From Heterodera schachtii (Eukaryota > Nematoda > Chromadorea > Rhabditida > Heteroderidae): a stretch of 64,000 nt of DNA. Shown piece after piece: positions 9,827 through 21,298 of the stretch. Within the stretch, counting starts at the first letter, position 1, and every line of letters starts with the position of its first letter. The stretch spans positions 2,310,495 to 2,374,494 of the forward strand of contig SIJG01000012.1 of the NCBI GenBank assembly GCA_023374025.1, read 5' to 3'. Below the pieces are notes generated by a model. It was not told the origin of the DNA. It searched no databases and saw only the letters and a list, made by a program, of their open reading frames with translations. A program made the position numbers and the translations under genes.

Positions 9827-11446
9827 TCATGGATGTCTTTTGCATCTGGTCTGTATAAGGTGGCGGAGCTTCATTAGGCGAAAATTCCGTAGGAAGAGGT
9901 TGATTTGGCAAGCCCGTGCCCGTACCCTCTCCGTTTCCACTCCTCCATGCCGACAACCGAAAATCTCCGAACTCTTTGGAAGATCGGGATTTCCCATCGA
10001 TCTAATCAGAAATTTAATCGAATATTCGTCGCACAAATGGTTGGTCAAACCGGGATAAGCACTCTTTACTAGGCGAGAAATTCTTCCAGCCAACTCATCA
10101 ATGCTCTCATTTTGTCGTCTTCGAACGCCTAACATAAGGTCATCAAAAGCATTTAGTTGCTTTGAGTCGGTTTCTTCCAACTGCTGAATCATATCTTTGC
10201 GAATATGCTCGTATCGGTAGGGCTGCGTTGACTTTGCTGCCTCAAAAGCTCTTTCTGCTTTGTTGAAAACTTTGCTTTCTAACGCCGAAATTCGTTTCGT
10301 GTTTGGCCATCCGTCGGTGTATGCATTAAATTTTTTGAAAAAACGGCGCACGGAATCTGTACCCTCATTTCCATTTAGATCCGGAATTCTTTCCAAAATC
10401 AAATTGAATTCGAGGTTGCTTGGCGCAACACTCGGTTGGGATAGGTAGGGAAATGTCTAGGCTCTTGATTCGTTTCCGGAATTTGGAAAGGCCTGGCGAG
10501 TGAATTTTTGTTGATTTTGAGCCAAATTTGGTTGCTCGATCAGCACTTGTTGCTGTTGGTTTTGGGGGTAAAACAAAGGCATTTTTCCATCAGGGCCTTG
10601 CCAAAGCTGAGCCTGCATTGGAATGTTTTGAATAAGTCTACTTCCTGCTTTAATTTGTTGCGCGTTTGATGGCGCGGCGACAGGATTAGCAGCGGCGTAC
10701 TGAATGTCGCCATGAAACTGTACGTTTGGCGGTGCATTAACGCCATTATTTGGTAAATACTGAAAATCGATGTTGCGTTGCGAGTTAACCGACATTTGGT
10801 TAATGCTGTGTGCATTCAGTGGGATGGGATGGAAAATTTGTTGCCGCATATTTAAAGGTGGGGTTGGTGCTCTGTTGTTGTGGTCAACAACAAAAGGGAA
10901 TGGTCCTATTTGCTGTTGAAATTCAACATTTCGGGTTGGGGTTGAAGTGCGCGGTGCGTGGACAAAATTTTGAGGAAAATTTCCTATCCCATTATTCATC
11001 AAGTTTGACAAGAAAGTGTCATGCGGTCTCCTGTGGTGAAGAAATGTTTGACCATTTACTCCAAAATTCGGTCGCACATCATTTTCCCTAATTGCATTTC
11101 GCAAACCTTCGGCGTTTTGTCCATTTCCGGTGTTTCCGTTGGCCGGTGGCTGGCTGCGTTCAATGCTGACCACCAACAAGCGTCTGCGCAATTCTTCTTC
11201 GGTCATAATTGGTTCTAAAAGAAAATTGTCATCCTCATTTTCTCCATTAAAGCCCGAGAGTTCGGTGGGTGAGATTGGCGAGTTTTCAATTTGCTGATTT
11301 TGGAGAAAACTCTCTCCAGCATTTTGGCGTTGCGGAGCGTTCTGCTGATTTCCACCGACATTAATCTGATGTCCATTTCTGTCAACGGCAATCTCCAAAT
11401 TCAACGCTCGTTGCCGTGTCAAAATCGGACTGCGTGTGATGACCAT
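9827..11446 (-). pseudogene. Retrotransposon Gag with one in-frame stop
   Basis: The ATG at 11446 opens a frame of 329 codons. It is rich in Asn, Gln and Pro, as expected of a disordered Gag N-terminus. It ends at TAG (10459-10457). The same frame then continues without interruption to 9827, and contains IPDLNGNEGTDSVRRFFKKF and LESKVFNKAERAFEAA. ETDSKQLNAFDDLMLGVRRR and RRQNESIDELAGRISRLVKSAYPGL follow, a Retrotrans_gag-type capsid core. No zinc knuckle precedes the stop at 9827. The single amber codon could be a mutation or, less likely, a readthrough site. Part of an LTR retrotransposon, probably Ty3-like; the clade cannot be fixed without reverse transcriptase. Confidence 0.65.
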
Positions 11447-11778
11447 CCAGCGAAGTCAAATGTAAAAATTCGGCGAGAAGACGGAGAAAAACTAAGCACC
11501 GACCCGGTGTCAATAGTTTATACGGCGATGTAGACAGAAAAAAGGTTCGGCCCGAACTCAAATTTTCTGATAAACAATAATTTTTGTCGGTGCACTGGAG
11601 TTTTTGTCGCTTTTTTAACTTTCCGATCCGGAATAGTCAATTTCCACTTCACAAAATAAATATCGTCCGGTCCGGACTGATACTTAAAGCACTCGTCAAA
11701 TCAAAACCCGTCCGAAAAATTTTTTTTCCCGATCTCACCCTCAAACTCTTTTAAAAATCGCCGCTTTGGTACCTGTTT

Positions 11779-11792
11779 CCTCGGGAGCGCCA
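11779..11792 (-). promoter_or_regulatory. Putative primer-binding site
   Basis: On the minus strand tggcgctcccgagg follows a CA-containing LTR end (gtacaatt). A PBS begins with TGG, complementary to the tRNA CCA end. Its first nine bases match the PBS of the BEL-like element at 32126. Confidence 0.5.
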
Positions 11793-11895
11793 AATTGTAC
11801 TTTTCTCTTTGACTTAAGGCAGGGACGCAATTTGACCAAACACAGAATAGGCAAATGTCAAAACCAAACACTTTAATTCCAAAAGACAAATACCG

Positions 11896-12876
11896 ATGAG
11901 AAACAATTTAACGAATATCAATTTTAAAGTCAGAAGAAATTGGACGGCACAAAACAAGAAAAATTACCAGAATGAGAATAAATTGGAAAATGAAAGATGA
12001 AAAACAAAACAAAGAAAATAATTTAAATGAGAAGAAACGCGAAAAAGACATTATGACAAATTAATGAACACTAATGAGTCATTATAATTAAAATTCTACA
12101 ACAAATTCGCGGATGAAGAAGAAAACGGTTAAAATCCAATTTCAATCAGACAGCCAATTCCTCTTAATTCAACACCACTTTCGTTATGTTAGGGCATCAA
12201 ATTAACTAATTGCGTCAGAAGCAGATTTATATAGATAGAAAATTTTAAATTAGAAACTAAACACAAAATATGGACCTAATTATGGGCAAAAAATTAAAGG
12301 ATCACATGATAATCAGGGCTAATATTTTTTTGTTTTAACACATATTAGAGCGGAAATGAGATTCAAAAAGCCAATTCTCCAGTAAGCCAAAATGGGGCTC
12401 GAAAATCAGCGATCGCCAAGAGGACACCTCAGCATCCATCAAAGCCGAAGTGCATAATTCGTCCGGCCATGACATTTCGACCAGGGAGGCTTAAGGGCCG
12501 ATTTCCAGCTTTATTCACTTAAAATTTTTCGAATATTGCAGAAAATTTTATTTAATATTAATCAATTTTGATAAAAATAACAATGAAAGAATAATTTCAT
12601 TAATTCTAAAAAAATATATTTTATTTTTTATACACAGAAAAATAAAAAACAATTAGAAAATTGCTCTTGTTTTTTATACATGAAAAACGGTAAAACTATA
12701 TTTTTCTAAAAATAAATGTTGACACATAAGATCTTTTTTTCAATGAATGAAAATTTTTTGGACAAATAAATTCGATTTTTTTTTATTTCCGATTTTTTGT
12801 TGAAATAAAAATTCCAATTTTTGAAGGTGGTGATCAGGGAGGGACTCAAAAGGAATTTCTTAAAAAATCATCCATT
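11896..12876. other. Mixed repeats between retrotransposon and sHTH gene
   Basis: The phrases aattcgcggatgaagaagaaaac (about 12105) and caatcagacagccaattcctc recur near 19170, 22530 and 56240. The segment cagggaggcttaagggccg at 12483 recurs at 22706 and 44595. From about 12540 to 12850 the sequence resembles 23565-23830 and 45245-45510. These are dispersed repeats, and I see no gene. Confidence 0.5.
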
Positions 12877-13422
12877 TTAATCTTCCAAAATTTTTTCACC
12901 AAATTGTTTCTTCCAATTATTAATTATGAATTGGCTAACTCCGATTTTCTTACAAATTTTGGCATAATTTTGTTCCCATTCTTTTTTCGAATATTTTCCT
13001 TTTTGTTTATATTCATTTGTCATTTCAATAAATTTCTGCACAATTAAAATTTTTTGTTCCTCCGTTTTTGATTTATAGTTTTTATTTATTTTTTTATTTA
13101 ATCCCAATTCTTTAATCCATTCATAAATTTTGTTTCGATTTGTCCCCAATTTTTTTGCTATTTTTCTTTCAATTTTATCCCATTCTTTTGTTGAATATTT
13201 CTTTCCTTTCTCCTTTATTTTCTCTTTTATTTTATAATATTTTCCAATTATTTCTCTTTTTTTCTTCTCATTTCGTTGTTTTTCTTCTTTTTCTTCCCAT
13301 TTTTCTCCAAATATTTCATCAAATGATTTTTGTTGTAACATTTTCTTTTTTGGTTCAACATAATTAATATGAATTATGACGATCACAAATAAAAGAAAAG
13401 AAAAGATTAGGCATAATTTCAT
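12877..13422 (-). CDS. Secreted two-HTH protein (shortened sHTH, 181 aa)
   Basis: The signal peptide is MKLCLIFSFLLFVIVIIHIN and is followed by LQQKSFDEIFGEKW. HTH unit 1 ends KKLGTNRNKIYEWIKELG. Unit 2 (KKIGVSQFIINNWKKQFG) runs directly into GEKILED and a stop, so unit 3 is missing. Units 2 and 3 both end in WKKQFG, so the junction looks like unequal recombination or slippage between these repeated codons. The frame is fully open. The N-terminal half and upstream region closely match the broken copy at 45942-46549. Whether a two-unit protein is functional is unknown. Confidence 0.65.
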   Translation of the reverse strand: MKLCLIFSFLLFVIVIIHINYVEPKKKMLQQKSFDEIFGEKWEEKEEKQRNEKKKREIIGKYYKIKEKIKEKGKKYSTKEWDKIERKIAKKLGTNRNKIYEWIKELGLNKKINKNYKSKTEEQKILIVQKFIEMTNEYKQKGKYSKKEWEQNYAKICKKIGVSQFIINNWKKQFGEKILED

Positions 13423-14277
13423 TTTAAAGATGAGATATTTCTAAAACAAATTAAATTTAAATCATTAAAAAATGAATTAATTATTTAAATTAACAGTGAT
13501 TATTCGTGACAATTATATATTTAATTAATATACTTTCTTAATAATTATTTATTAATATTTTTAATAAGATTCTAAATAAAAATAAAATAAGTAATTCGAC
13601 GATTAAATATACATTTTTATTCTACTGATGAAAAAATATAATTTTTATTCTCTATTTTCATTGCAATCTTGATAACAAAAGAAGAGTAGAAATATAATTA
13701 ACAAATTTATTCTTATTTAAAAAATGCACTAATATTTATAATTTCCTGATTATGAAAAAATCGTGCACTAAACCTTATATCATTTTCTTTTAAAAAAACA
13801 AATAATTAAAAAATTTAATTAATTTTTGGATGATTTTGTTTAATGCATTTTAATTTTTCTTTTTACTTATAAAATAAAGTAAGAAATAAACAAATTAATT
13901 GTTAATTAAATCTTTGAATAAATTAATTTTATTTAGAATTTTTTTTATTGTGAAAAAGTGCCAAATTACTGTTTAGAATGACTAATATTTAATATTAAAT
14001 ATTTCATTAAATTTTATCCTACTGAACAAATATTGACAAGAATAAGAAAAATAATTATTAAATGGAAATATAATTGTCCTTCCAAAATAACAAATTAAAT
14101 ATTTGTAATAAAAAACCGAACAGTCATCCGAAAGATAAGAAACAGAAAAGATGATTTCGGCATTTTTTGCTGTACGCAATTAGACAGCAAAGCCGTCTGG
14201 AACTTATTGAAGGCAAAAGCAGACGTAAATTTGTCTAATTTAGGCATTAATTAAAATTTAAATTTTTTTTTGTTTTA
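13423..14277. repeat. Duplicated sHTH upstream region
   Basis: 13423-13900 matches 46550-47000 closely, including the motif pair ttctactgatgaaaaaat and gagtagaaatataatt. From 13980 to 14260 there is A+T-rich sequence like 15700-15800 in the opposite orientation. No gene is seen. Confidence 0.6.
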
Positions 14278-14480
14278 TTAAAAACCCAAATGTCGGGTTC
14301 CCAAACGTCGTGTTCCATAAGTGTTGGGTCCCCAAAAGTCGGGTCCCCAAATGTCGGGATCCCCAAGGCCAAGTCTCCATGTCGTGTTCCCTAAGTGTTG
14401 GGTCCCCAAATTCGGGTCCCCAAAAGTCGTGTCCCCAAATGTCGGGTCCTCAAGTTGCAAATCCCCAAAAGTCGGGTAGC
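14278..14480. repeat. 15-bp minisatellite (gtcgggtccccaaat unit)
   Basis: About a dozen imperfect copies of gtcgggtccccaaat/a are present. On the minus strand the 15-bp period gives an open frame of five-residue repeats (for example GDTTFGDPNL). The period and GC content differ from everything around it. Outside the repeat there is no start context or conserved extension, so I annotate it as a repeat only. Confidence 0.7.
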
Positions 14481-14519
14481 CGCAATGCCCGCCCGTCCGC
14501 TGCCCAACAAATTCGTTTT

Positions 14520-16199
14520 AAGCTAGGGCCCACAACTAAAATTTTCAAAATCAGCTTTGGTGCTTTGAACTCATAAATATAGGAGAAACGAATTAGTTAA
14601 TTACTTAATAAACAGCATGAGTAATAAAATTTCTAAGTAATAAAAATGCACAAAACAAATATCGCCATAAATTTGAAAACGCAAAAAGCAGCAAAAATCA
14701 GCAAGTCACCATCTCAAAAAAAAACTCAGTTTTAACCCTTTGAAAAGCAGCAAAGTGCTGATAAATCAGCAGAGTTGGGAGCCCTAATTTAAGCGTCTTC
14801 CGAATAATAATTCAAATGTATTATTAGCAAAAATAATCCCTCTGTTAGCAACATTTTGCTATTCTGATTTAGCATTTCTCCGTTCCAATTGGCAAATTTT
14901 TGACAAAGGAAATAATTTGAGTTTGTATTCGCCTTTCTCCTATAAAGCCAATAATGTCCTGCAAAATTTGGGTTTGTTTGGTTTAACAATTTTGATTGAC
15001 TTTTTGAAAAAAACCAGGACTTGTACTTTCTGTATAAAAGCACAGAAAAATATAGGCGCAGGAAAAATACAGGTCGCCAAAAATTAGAACTGTACATGTA
15101 CCTTTGTCGAGGAAAAATATAGGCCTGGATCGAGCGGTATAGGTCGATTCACAACAAAAAATTTTTGCCATTTTTGTGCCAAACATTCGACATCTGAAAT
15201 TGATTGCTGATCGTAACCGATCGACATTTTTTCCAACATTCCGCCGACAATTCTCTTCAATCTATGACATTATTTGAATCGAATCTGATCAATTGTAATT
15301 ATACTCCTAATGAACAATTAGCAAAATGCAACTGATCGGAAAACGGTGAACGAATGGTGGGTTGCACTCTCCGAGAAAAGATGGACAGCCGAACTATTTC
15401 GTTGCAGAGATTAGCATTCATTATCCATCAATTAACATCGATCGACGAATGGATCAACTATATCAAAAAAGTGTGGCCAAAGTGTTGTCAATGACTGATG
15501 CAAAAAAAACTTATGACCAAAGAAAAAAGCAAATACTTACGAAAAGATTAATAAAAATGAATAATGGTTGAAAACTTTCCAATTTTTAGGAATTTTTGTA
15601 ATAAATAAAAAAAAGCTGAAACATAATGTTTTATTTTGTTTTTACTGCGAGTTTTCTATAAATTAAATCTTTCAATATTTTTATTACAAATATTTAATTT
15701 GTTATTTATGAAGGAAATTATATTTAAATGTAATCATTATTTTAATTATTCTTGCCAATATTTGTTTAGTAGAATAAAATTTAACAAAATCATAAATTTA
15801 ATTATTTCCGATTATTAAGTTTTTTACATTTATAAGAAATTAATAGAATTAGGATTTTTGTCAGAATTAATGTTAAAAAAAAGCTCGAAACTTAATTTTC
15901 TTCTTTTTTATAGCGAATATTCTATAAATTAAATGCCTACAATATTAATTTTATTAATATTTAAATTGACTTTTTAATAAATAAATCACTATTCCTTTCA
16001 ATCAAATCACTCAAAAATTTCGGATTTTTGACCAAGTGTATTTATTTAGCAATTTATTATTAAAATTCAAGTTATAACAATCAAGAATTATGGAAAATTT
16101 CGAATGTTCATAAAAAAATCAGAGCACCGTTTGAGAAAAAATATATTCTGAAAAATAAAAATTCTAGAAAAGCCCTAATTTTTGTTCTATAAAAATCAA
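14520..16199. other. Spacer with possible gene debris; no supportable gene
   Basis: From 14520 to 15180 I find nothing convincing. Around 15200-15560 composition is more gene-like. A short plus-strand frame from 15362 to 15571 contains DGQPNYFVAEISIHYPSINI, but I recognise no family and find no start or partner exon. From 15560 to 16000 the sequence repeats the A+T-rich motif seen near 5600-5830 (ataaaaatgaataatggttg). Confidence 0.35.
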
Positions 16200-16878
16200 A
16201 GCGGAAGTGATTAATTTGAAGTGAAAATGGTGGAAACTTATAAAATTATTCAAAAATTTAATTTTTATTTACAAATGCCTAATTTTATTTTTTTTAAATG
16301 TTCCGATGTAAAGAAAATATTCAACAAAAAAAGATAACTTTTTAATTTTGAATACAGCCCTAGTGACTGTTTGCATCTGTACAGTGTCTGTCGCTGATCA
16401 GAGCTTTTATTTTTATATCTTTGATTTTTTCTGCTTAAATTTTGAATACATTTTATTTTTTAATTATTTAATTTGAAATATAAATTATTTTTAAAATATT
16501 GATACAAATGTATAAATAATAATGAAAATTGTTAGCAAATTGTTAATTTTCCTTGGTGACTTTTTTTATAAACTAAAAATTTAAAATTCCTGGCCGTTTT
16601 ACTAAAAATTTAGTTCAAGGATTTTTAACATTTTAAGTTCATATCTCAGGAAAAGCCTAAAATTTTTTTTTTTCAAAAAAAATCAAAAAAATAACGATTT
16701 GGACAGAAGCGGATTTATATATATAGAAAATTAAAATTAGAAAAAAGCACCGAATTATGGGCAAAAAAAAAAAAATTAAAAATTGGATCACAAAATAATA
16801 CGAAACGAAATAGAGACAATACGCCAAAAGATGGATAAAAAAAAACAAATTATGCACAAAATGAGTTTTGGAGGTTAC
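16200..16878. repeat. Copy of the 38.26-38.89 kb segment
   Basis: Sequence from gtgaaaatggtggaaact through ttgcatctgtacagtgtctg to acgccaaaagatggat matches 38257-38885, and its first half matches 26665-26890. No gene is seen. Confidence 0.7.
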
Positions 16879-16879
16879 C

Positions 16880-17142
16880 TAGCATTTCGTCACTGATCGT
16901 TTCGTCACTGAGATATAATTTTAAAAAATATTTAACAAATTTATTGCTGAATGCATGATCCCTGTTTTTTTGTCGGAGTTGAATCCAATCAATTGGTCAT
17001 TTTATGAAAATAAAACGGAAACTTAAGTCCACAATTTGCGAGAAAGCCAATGCAAGTATATAAAAATAGATAAAACAAAAAATTTCAATATTTAACTTTT
17101 TTTTTTTAAATTATTTCTCAGTGACGAAATGATCGGCCACCA
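16880..17142. mobile_element. Small inverted-repeat insertion (MITE-like)
   Basis: The left end gatcgtttcgtcactgagat (16895 on) and right end ctcagtgacgaaatgatc (ending 17134) are inverted copies, extending inward over about 40 bp. The paralogous segment at 38880-38900 reads straight through (gagttttgatggtccattta), so roughly 260 bp were inserted here. I could not define a clean target duplication. Confidence 0.55.
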
Positions 17143-17349
17143 GATGGCCCATTTAGGTAAATTCGAGCAAAAAAAAAGAAGAAGAAGAAAAAGCCGCAAT
17201 AGAAATCATTCTACGAAATTTTTTATATATAAATGTTAAAGAAAGGGTCCGGAATTTAAGAAATTCAAAATTCCAATAATTGTGAGAATTTTTGAACGAA
17301 AAACCCTCAAAAAGAAAAAAGCTCCAAAAAGAATATTTTAAATTGAAAA

Positions 17350-18066
17350 TCACAATAAATCACTCTTCTTCTTCTGCTGTTCTCTGAAGATTTCTTCTCC
17401 AAATTGTTTCTTCCAATTGAAAATGCTATTTTGGTGGATTTTCAATTTTTTAGAAATTTCTTTGTCATTCATTTTTGGATTTTCCCTTTTTATTTCCAAA
17501 TAAATTTTCATTTTTTCCATTTTTTCTTTCTCAGTTATTCTTTTACTGCTTATGCCAAATTGTTTCTTCCATTTGTTAATTGTTCCATATCCAATTCCAA
17601 TTTTCTTACAAATTTCGGCATAATTTTGTTTCCATTCTTTTAATGAATATTTTCTTTTTTGCTTAAATTCATGTATCATTCCAATGAATTTTTGCACAAT
17701 TTCACGTTTTTGTGAATCAGTTTTTGATTTATAGTTTTTCTGTATTTGTTGGTTAAGCCCCAATTCTTTAATCCATTGATAAATTGTCGTTCGATTTGTC
17801 CCCAATTTTTTTGCTATTTTTCTTTCAATTTTAACCCATTCTTTTGTTGAGAATTTTCTTACTTTTTGCTTTATTTTTTCTTTTATTTTATAATATTTTT
17901 CAGTTATTTCTCTTTTTTTCTTCTCATTTCGTTTTTCTTTTTCTTTTTCTTGCCATTTTTCTCCAAATATTTCATCAAATGATTTTTGTTGCAACTTTTT
18001 CTTTTCTGATCCAACATAATTAATGTTAATTAGGACGATCACAATTAAAATTAGGCATAATTTCAT
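17350..18066 (-). CDS. Secreted triple-HTH protein (intact, twin of 1357-2073)
   Basis: This 238-residue protein differs from the 1357-2073 protein at only three residues: Leu9Val in the signal peptide, Trp190Leu at the start of unit 3, and Ser200Asn. The three underlying base changes are the only coding differences I found. The flanks are duplicated too, so this is a recent segmental duplication rather than a convergent copy. The Trp-to-Leu change falls at a position that is Trp in nearly all other copies (KIYWQIK). Confidence 0.75.
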   Translation of the reverse strand: MKLCLILIVIVLININYVGSEKKKLQQKSFDEIFGEKWQEKEKEKRNEKKKREITEKYYKIKEKIKQKVRKFSTKEWVKIERKIAKKLGTNRTTIYQWIKELGLNQQIQKNYKSKTDSQKREIVQKFIGMIHEFKQKRKYSLKEWKQNYAEICKKIGIGYGTINKWKKQFGISSKRITEKEKMEKMKIYLEIKRENPKMNDKEISKKLKIHQNSIFNWKKQFGEEIFREQQKKKSDLL

Positions 18067-18623
18067 TTTAAAGATGAGATATTTCTAAAACAAATTAAAT
18101 TGAAAACATTAAAAAATGAATTTATTATTTTAATTTGACAGCATTTTCATTGCAAATACATATATAATATTTAAATATTTCGCATTTTTCTTAAATAAAA
18201 ATGGAATCCCTGTAAATAAATGAAAAAGCAAAATGCTTCCACGATTAAATAAACATTTTTATCCCTACTGCTCAAAAAAGATTTAATAAACATTTTTATT
18301 CTACTGATGAAAAAATATTTTTTTAATTCATTACTTTCATTGCAATGTTGATGACAAAAGTAGAGTAGAAATATAATTATTCAAAAATTAATTCTTATTT
18401 TACAAAGGCCTAACATTTATTTTTAAAATATTCATTTAATAAATCGCCAAGTAAAGGAAAATTTTTTTTATTAAAAACCGGATAATTTCCTGATTATGCA
18501 AAAATCGTGCACAAAAACCTTATATCATTTTCTTTTAAAAAAATAAATAATTAAAAAAATTAGTTAATTTTTGCATGATTTTTTCAATGCATTTTAATTT
18601 TTCTTTTTACTTATAAAATAAAG
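18067..18623. repeat. sHTH upstream region, shortened relative to copy 1
   Basis: It matches 2074-3260 but lacks about 700 bases in the middle. The junction is near 18280, where the text jumps between two similar ttaataaacatttttat phrases, consistent with deletion between short repeats. Confidence 0.65.
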
Positions 18624-18784
18624 TAGAGTTGAGCGGGACCGGGAATTTTGACAAAAACCGGGACCGGGAATTTTCGGGCTGAAAAACCGGGACCTTTTGG
18701 CTGGGAAAACCGGGAAAAAACCCGGGAATTTCCCGGTCCCGGTCAAAATTGGTCAAAAACGGGACTGGGTCCCGCTCAACTCTA
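18624..18784. mobile_element. hAT-like MITE, 161 bp, 8-bp target duplication
   Basis: The ends are tagagttgagc and gctcaactcta. The target duplication aaataaag lies at 18616-18623 and 18785-18792, and intact empty sites read ttataaaataaagtaagaaa near 3262 and 36400. The interior is almost entirely degenerate gggaccggg / cccggtccc. It sits at exactly the same position as the 42276-42475 copy, of which it is a shortened version. Confidence 0.8.
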
Positions 18785-18792
18785 AAATAAAG

Positions 18793-20451
18793 TAAGAAAT
18801 AAACGAATTAATTGTTAATGAAATCTTTGAATAAATTAATTTTATTTAAAATTTTTTATTATGAAAAAGTGCCAAGTGCCAAATTACTGTTTATTAACTT
18901 GATCAATAATAGAAAAAAATTTTTTTTTATACAAATATATATTAAATAAACATGGTTATATTTGAATTGTGATTTCTTATTTATTTATTTATTCAAAAAT
19001 AAAAATAACCAAAAGAAGGGCATTGCTGCCGCTCACACTTGAGGTGGAAATACGAGTGGTCAAATAGGTAGAGGTGAAAAAGACAATTTATGGTAATGAA
19101 GAAATGAGGTCAATGGGTAGTTGTGACATGAACAATTTAAATTATATAATATTAAAATTTAAAAAAATTGCCAACTTCACGGATGAAGAAAAAGACGGAA
19201 AAAAAAACAAAAGCTAACGGTTTGGGCGGAAAATGAATTATATAGACAGAAACTGCAAAATTAGAAACAAAATATGATATCGAAGAAAACATATCGATGA
19301 AGAAATTTATTATTTATTTAGATTTTTTTTCTATTTTAAACCAATTTTTTTAAAATAAATTTTCAACAATTTTGAGATTTCCTAAGTTACTACGAGTTTC
19401 TCAAATTTTCGCATAATTTTATTGCCTTTCTTTAAAAAAATATTGAAATTGTTTCCCAAAAAAATTTTCGCCGGAGGGTCTCTAACTTTCTCCGTGTACC
19501 ACGCTCCTCGACATTTTGTACGGTTCGGCCTTCAAGTAGACCCAATAAAGCCGTGCACACAAGAATATGTATGATTCGTGCTGACGATTTTCTTAAAAAC
19601 TACCACCCATGCGCGTTTCTTAAAACTGCCATCCTTGAAAATTGAATTTTTTTTTTAAATTTCGATATTAGTTTCAAATAATTTTCAGAAATTAATTTTT
19701 TTTAAAACATAAGGAAAATTTTCAATGAAAAATTCTAAAAGAAAATAAGAATTTCTGAAGAAATATTTCTAAAATAAAAAATGTAAAAATTCATAACTTT
19801 ATTCAACTGCAACCAATATTTTATGGTATTTTCATTCAATAGCTTTAAGTGTTGTCTATCAGAATAGTAATGCTTAAATTTTTTACAAAGTATAAAAAAA
19901 TTATTGTCTTAAAATTTAAAAATTTTAAGTTAAATTTTTTTGCCATGACGTTTTTGAAAATCATTGAAATTTTGAAATTCTAGTGTTAATAAATTGTAAG
20001 AAAGGTTTTACCCCAAAAATAAATTTTAATTTTCCCGGAATTTTTATAGTTTTCCCAAAATTAAAAAAAATATTTTTTAAGTTTTCAAAATTTTTTAAGA
20101 ATCTTCTTAAAATGAGGGGGGTGGCAGTTTAAGAAACAAAATGAGATTAGGTTTTTTGCACGATTTTTGCCCAATCATGAAATTACCAGGTTTTTTATTA
20201 AAAAAATTTTCTTCTTTACTTCGCGATATAAGGAAAAACAAATAATTTTTTATCAGTAGAATAAAAATATATTTAATCGTCGAATTACTTTATTTTTTTA
20301 TTTAATAATAATGTTCATAAAATTATTTATTCTGAGAAAATATATTAATTATTGTGTATTTGCCATGAAAATATTCTGTCATATTAAAATAGTAAATTCA
20401 TTTTATAATCTTTCAAATTTAATTTGTTTTTAGAAATATATCATTTTAAAA
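18793..20451. other. A+T-rich spacer with one GC-rich island
   Basis: Most is A+T-rich with homopolymers. A GC-rich island at about 19445-19580 reads on the minus strand as RLYWVYLKAEPYKMSRSVV in one frame, which looks coding-like, but it is short and I cannot name it. From 20160 the sHTH upstream region of the next copy begins (tttgcacgatttttgcccaatcatg). Confidence 0.4.
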
Positions 20452-21056
20452 ATGAAATTATGCTTATTATCCTCTTTAATTTTATTTTTGATCGTCCTAA
20501 TTAATTTTAATTATCTTGAACCAAAAAAAGAAAATGTTGCAACAGAAATCCTTTGATGAAATATTTGGAGAAAAATGGGAAAAAAAGAAGACGAAAATTT
20601 GGAAGAACAGAAAAGAAGAGAAATAATTCAAAAATATTATAAAATCAAAGAGAAAATAAAGCAAAAAGGAAGAAAATTTTCAACAAAAGAAAGGACTAAA
20701 AACAAAAAATTTAATTGTGCATAAATTTATTCAAATGACAGAAGAATATAAACAAAAAAGAAAATATTCAAAAATGAATGGCAAAATAATTATGCCGAAA
20801 TTTGTAAGAAAATTGGAGTTAGCAAAACTACAATTATAAAATGGAAGAAACAATTTGCAATTAGCAAGAAAAGAATTACTAAGAAAGAAAAAATGGAAAA
20901 GTGAAAATTTATTGGCAAATAAAAAGAGAAAATCCAAAAATGAGTGATAATGAAATTGCAAAAATTGTGAACACTTCAAATGCGAATATTTGTAATTGGA
21001 AGAAACAATTTGTAGAAGAAATGTTTTAGAGAAGAACAGAAGAAGAAGAAGAGTGA
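20452..21056 (+). pseudogene. sHTH pseudogene, multiply frameshifted
   Basis: It begins MKLCLLSSLILFLIVLIN after a TTTTTAG acceptor. A base insertion after ccaaaaaaagaaa breaks the frame before QQKSFDEIFGEKW. HTH unit 1 is cut by a deletion (jump from aaaggactaaa to aacaaaaaattt near 20700). Unit 2 (KKIGVSKTTIIKWKKQF) and unit 3 survive in different frames, with TGA for TGG and TAG for CAG codons. It is clearly inactive. Confidence 0.75.
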
Positions 21057-21298
21057 TTTGCTTGTGCTTTTTCAATTAACATATTATTTTGTGCTTTTTT
21101 CATTATTAATTATGCTAATTTATTTATTCATTTATTTCTGATTTGTCCCCAATTTTTGCATAAAGTATTTTAAGTTTAAAATATGTAATCAGTCTTAGTG
21201 TTTGTTTTTTTAAATTTTTGATAATTTAAAAAAATGAAAAAGAACATAAAAGAAAATTGGAAAAGAATATTAAGTATTATTATTATTATTAATAGATG
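21057..21298. other. sHTH 3' flank
   Basis: The usual post-stop phrase cattattaattatgctaattta is followed by A-rich sequence and attattattatt microsatellite. No gene is seen. Confidence 0.4.

Larger units (their letters stand above)
9660..11895 (-). mobile_element. LTR retrotransposon fragment (5' LTR part, PBS, gag), truncated
   Basis: A GC-richer block stands out sharply from its surroundings. Reading on the minus strand, it runs from LTR-like sequence above about 11793 through a primer-binding site, a 330-base leader and a gag frame. It breaks off near 9660 without protease or reverse transcriptase. I cannot place the outer LTR edge precisely, and no second LTR is visible. Confidence 0.65.

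Noticed and set aside
10810..11533. Plus-strand frames antisense to gag
   Set aside because: The minus-strand frame has Gag composition and continuity with a capsid core; the plus-strand frames have neither.
14278..14460. Pentapeptide-repeat protein gene
   Set aside because: The motif does not match the A(D/N)LXX pattern of true pentapeptide-repeat proteins and there is no conserved sequence outside the minisatellite.
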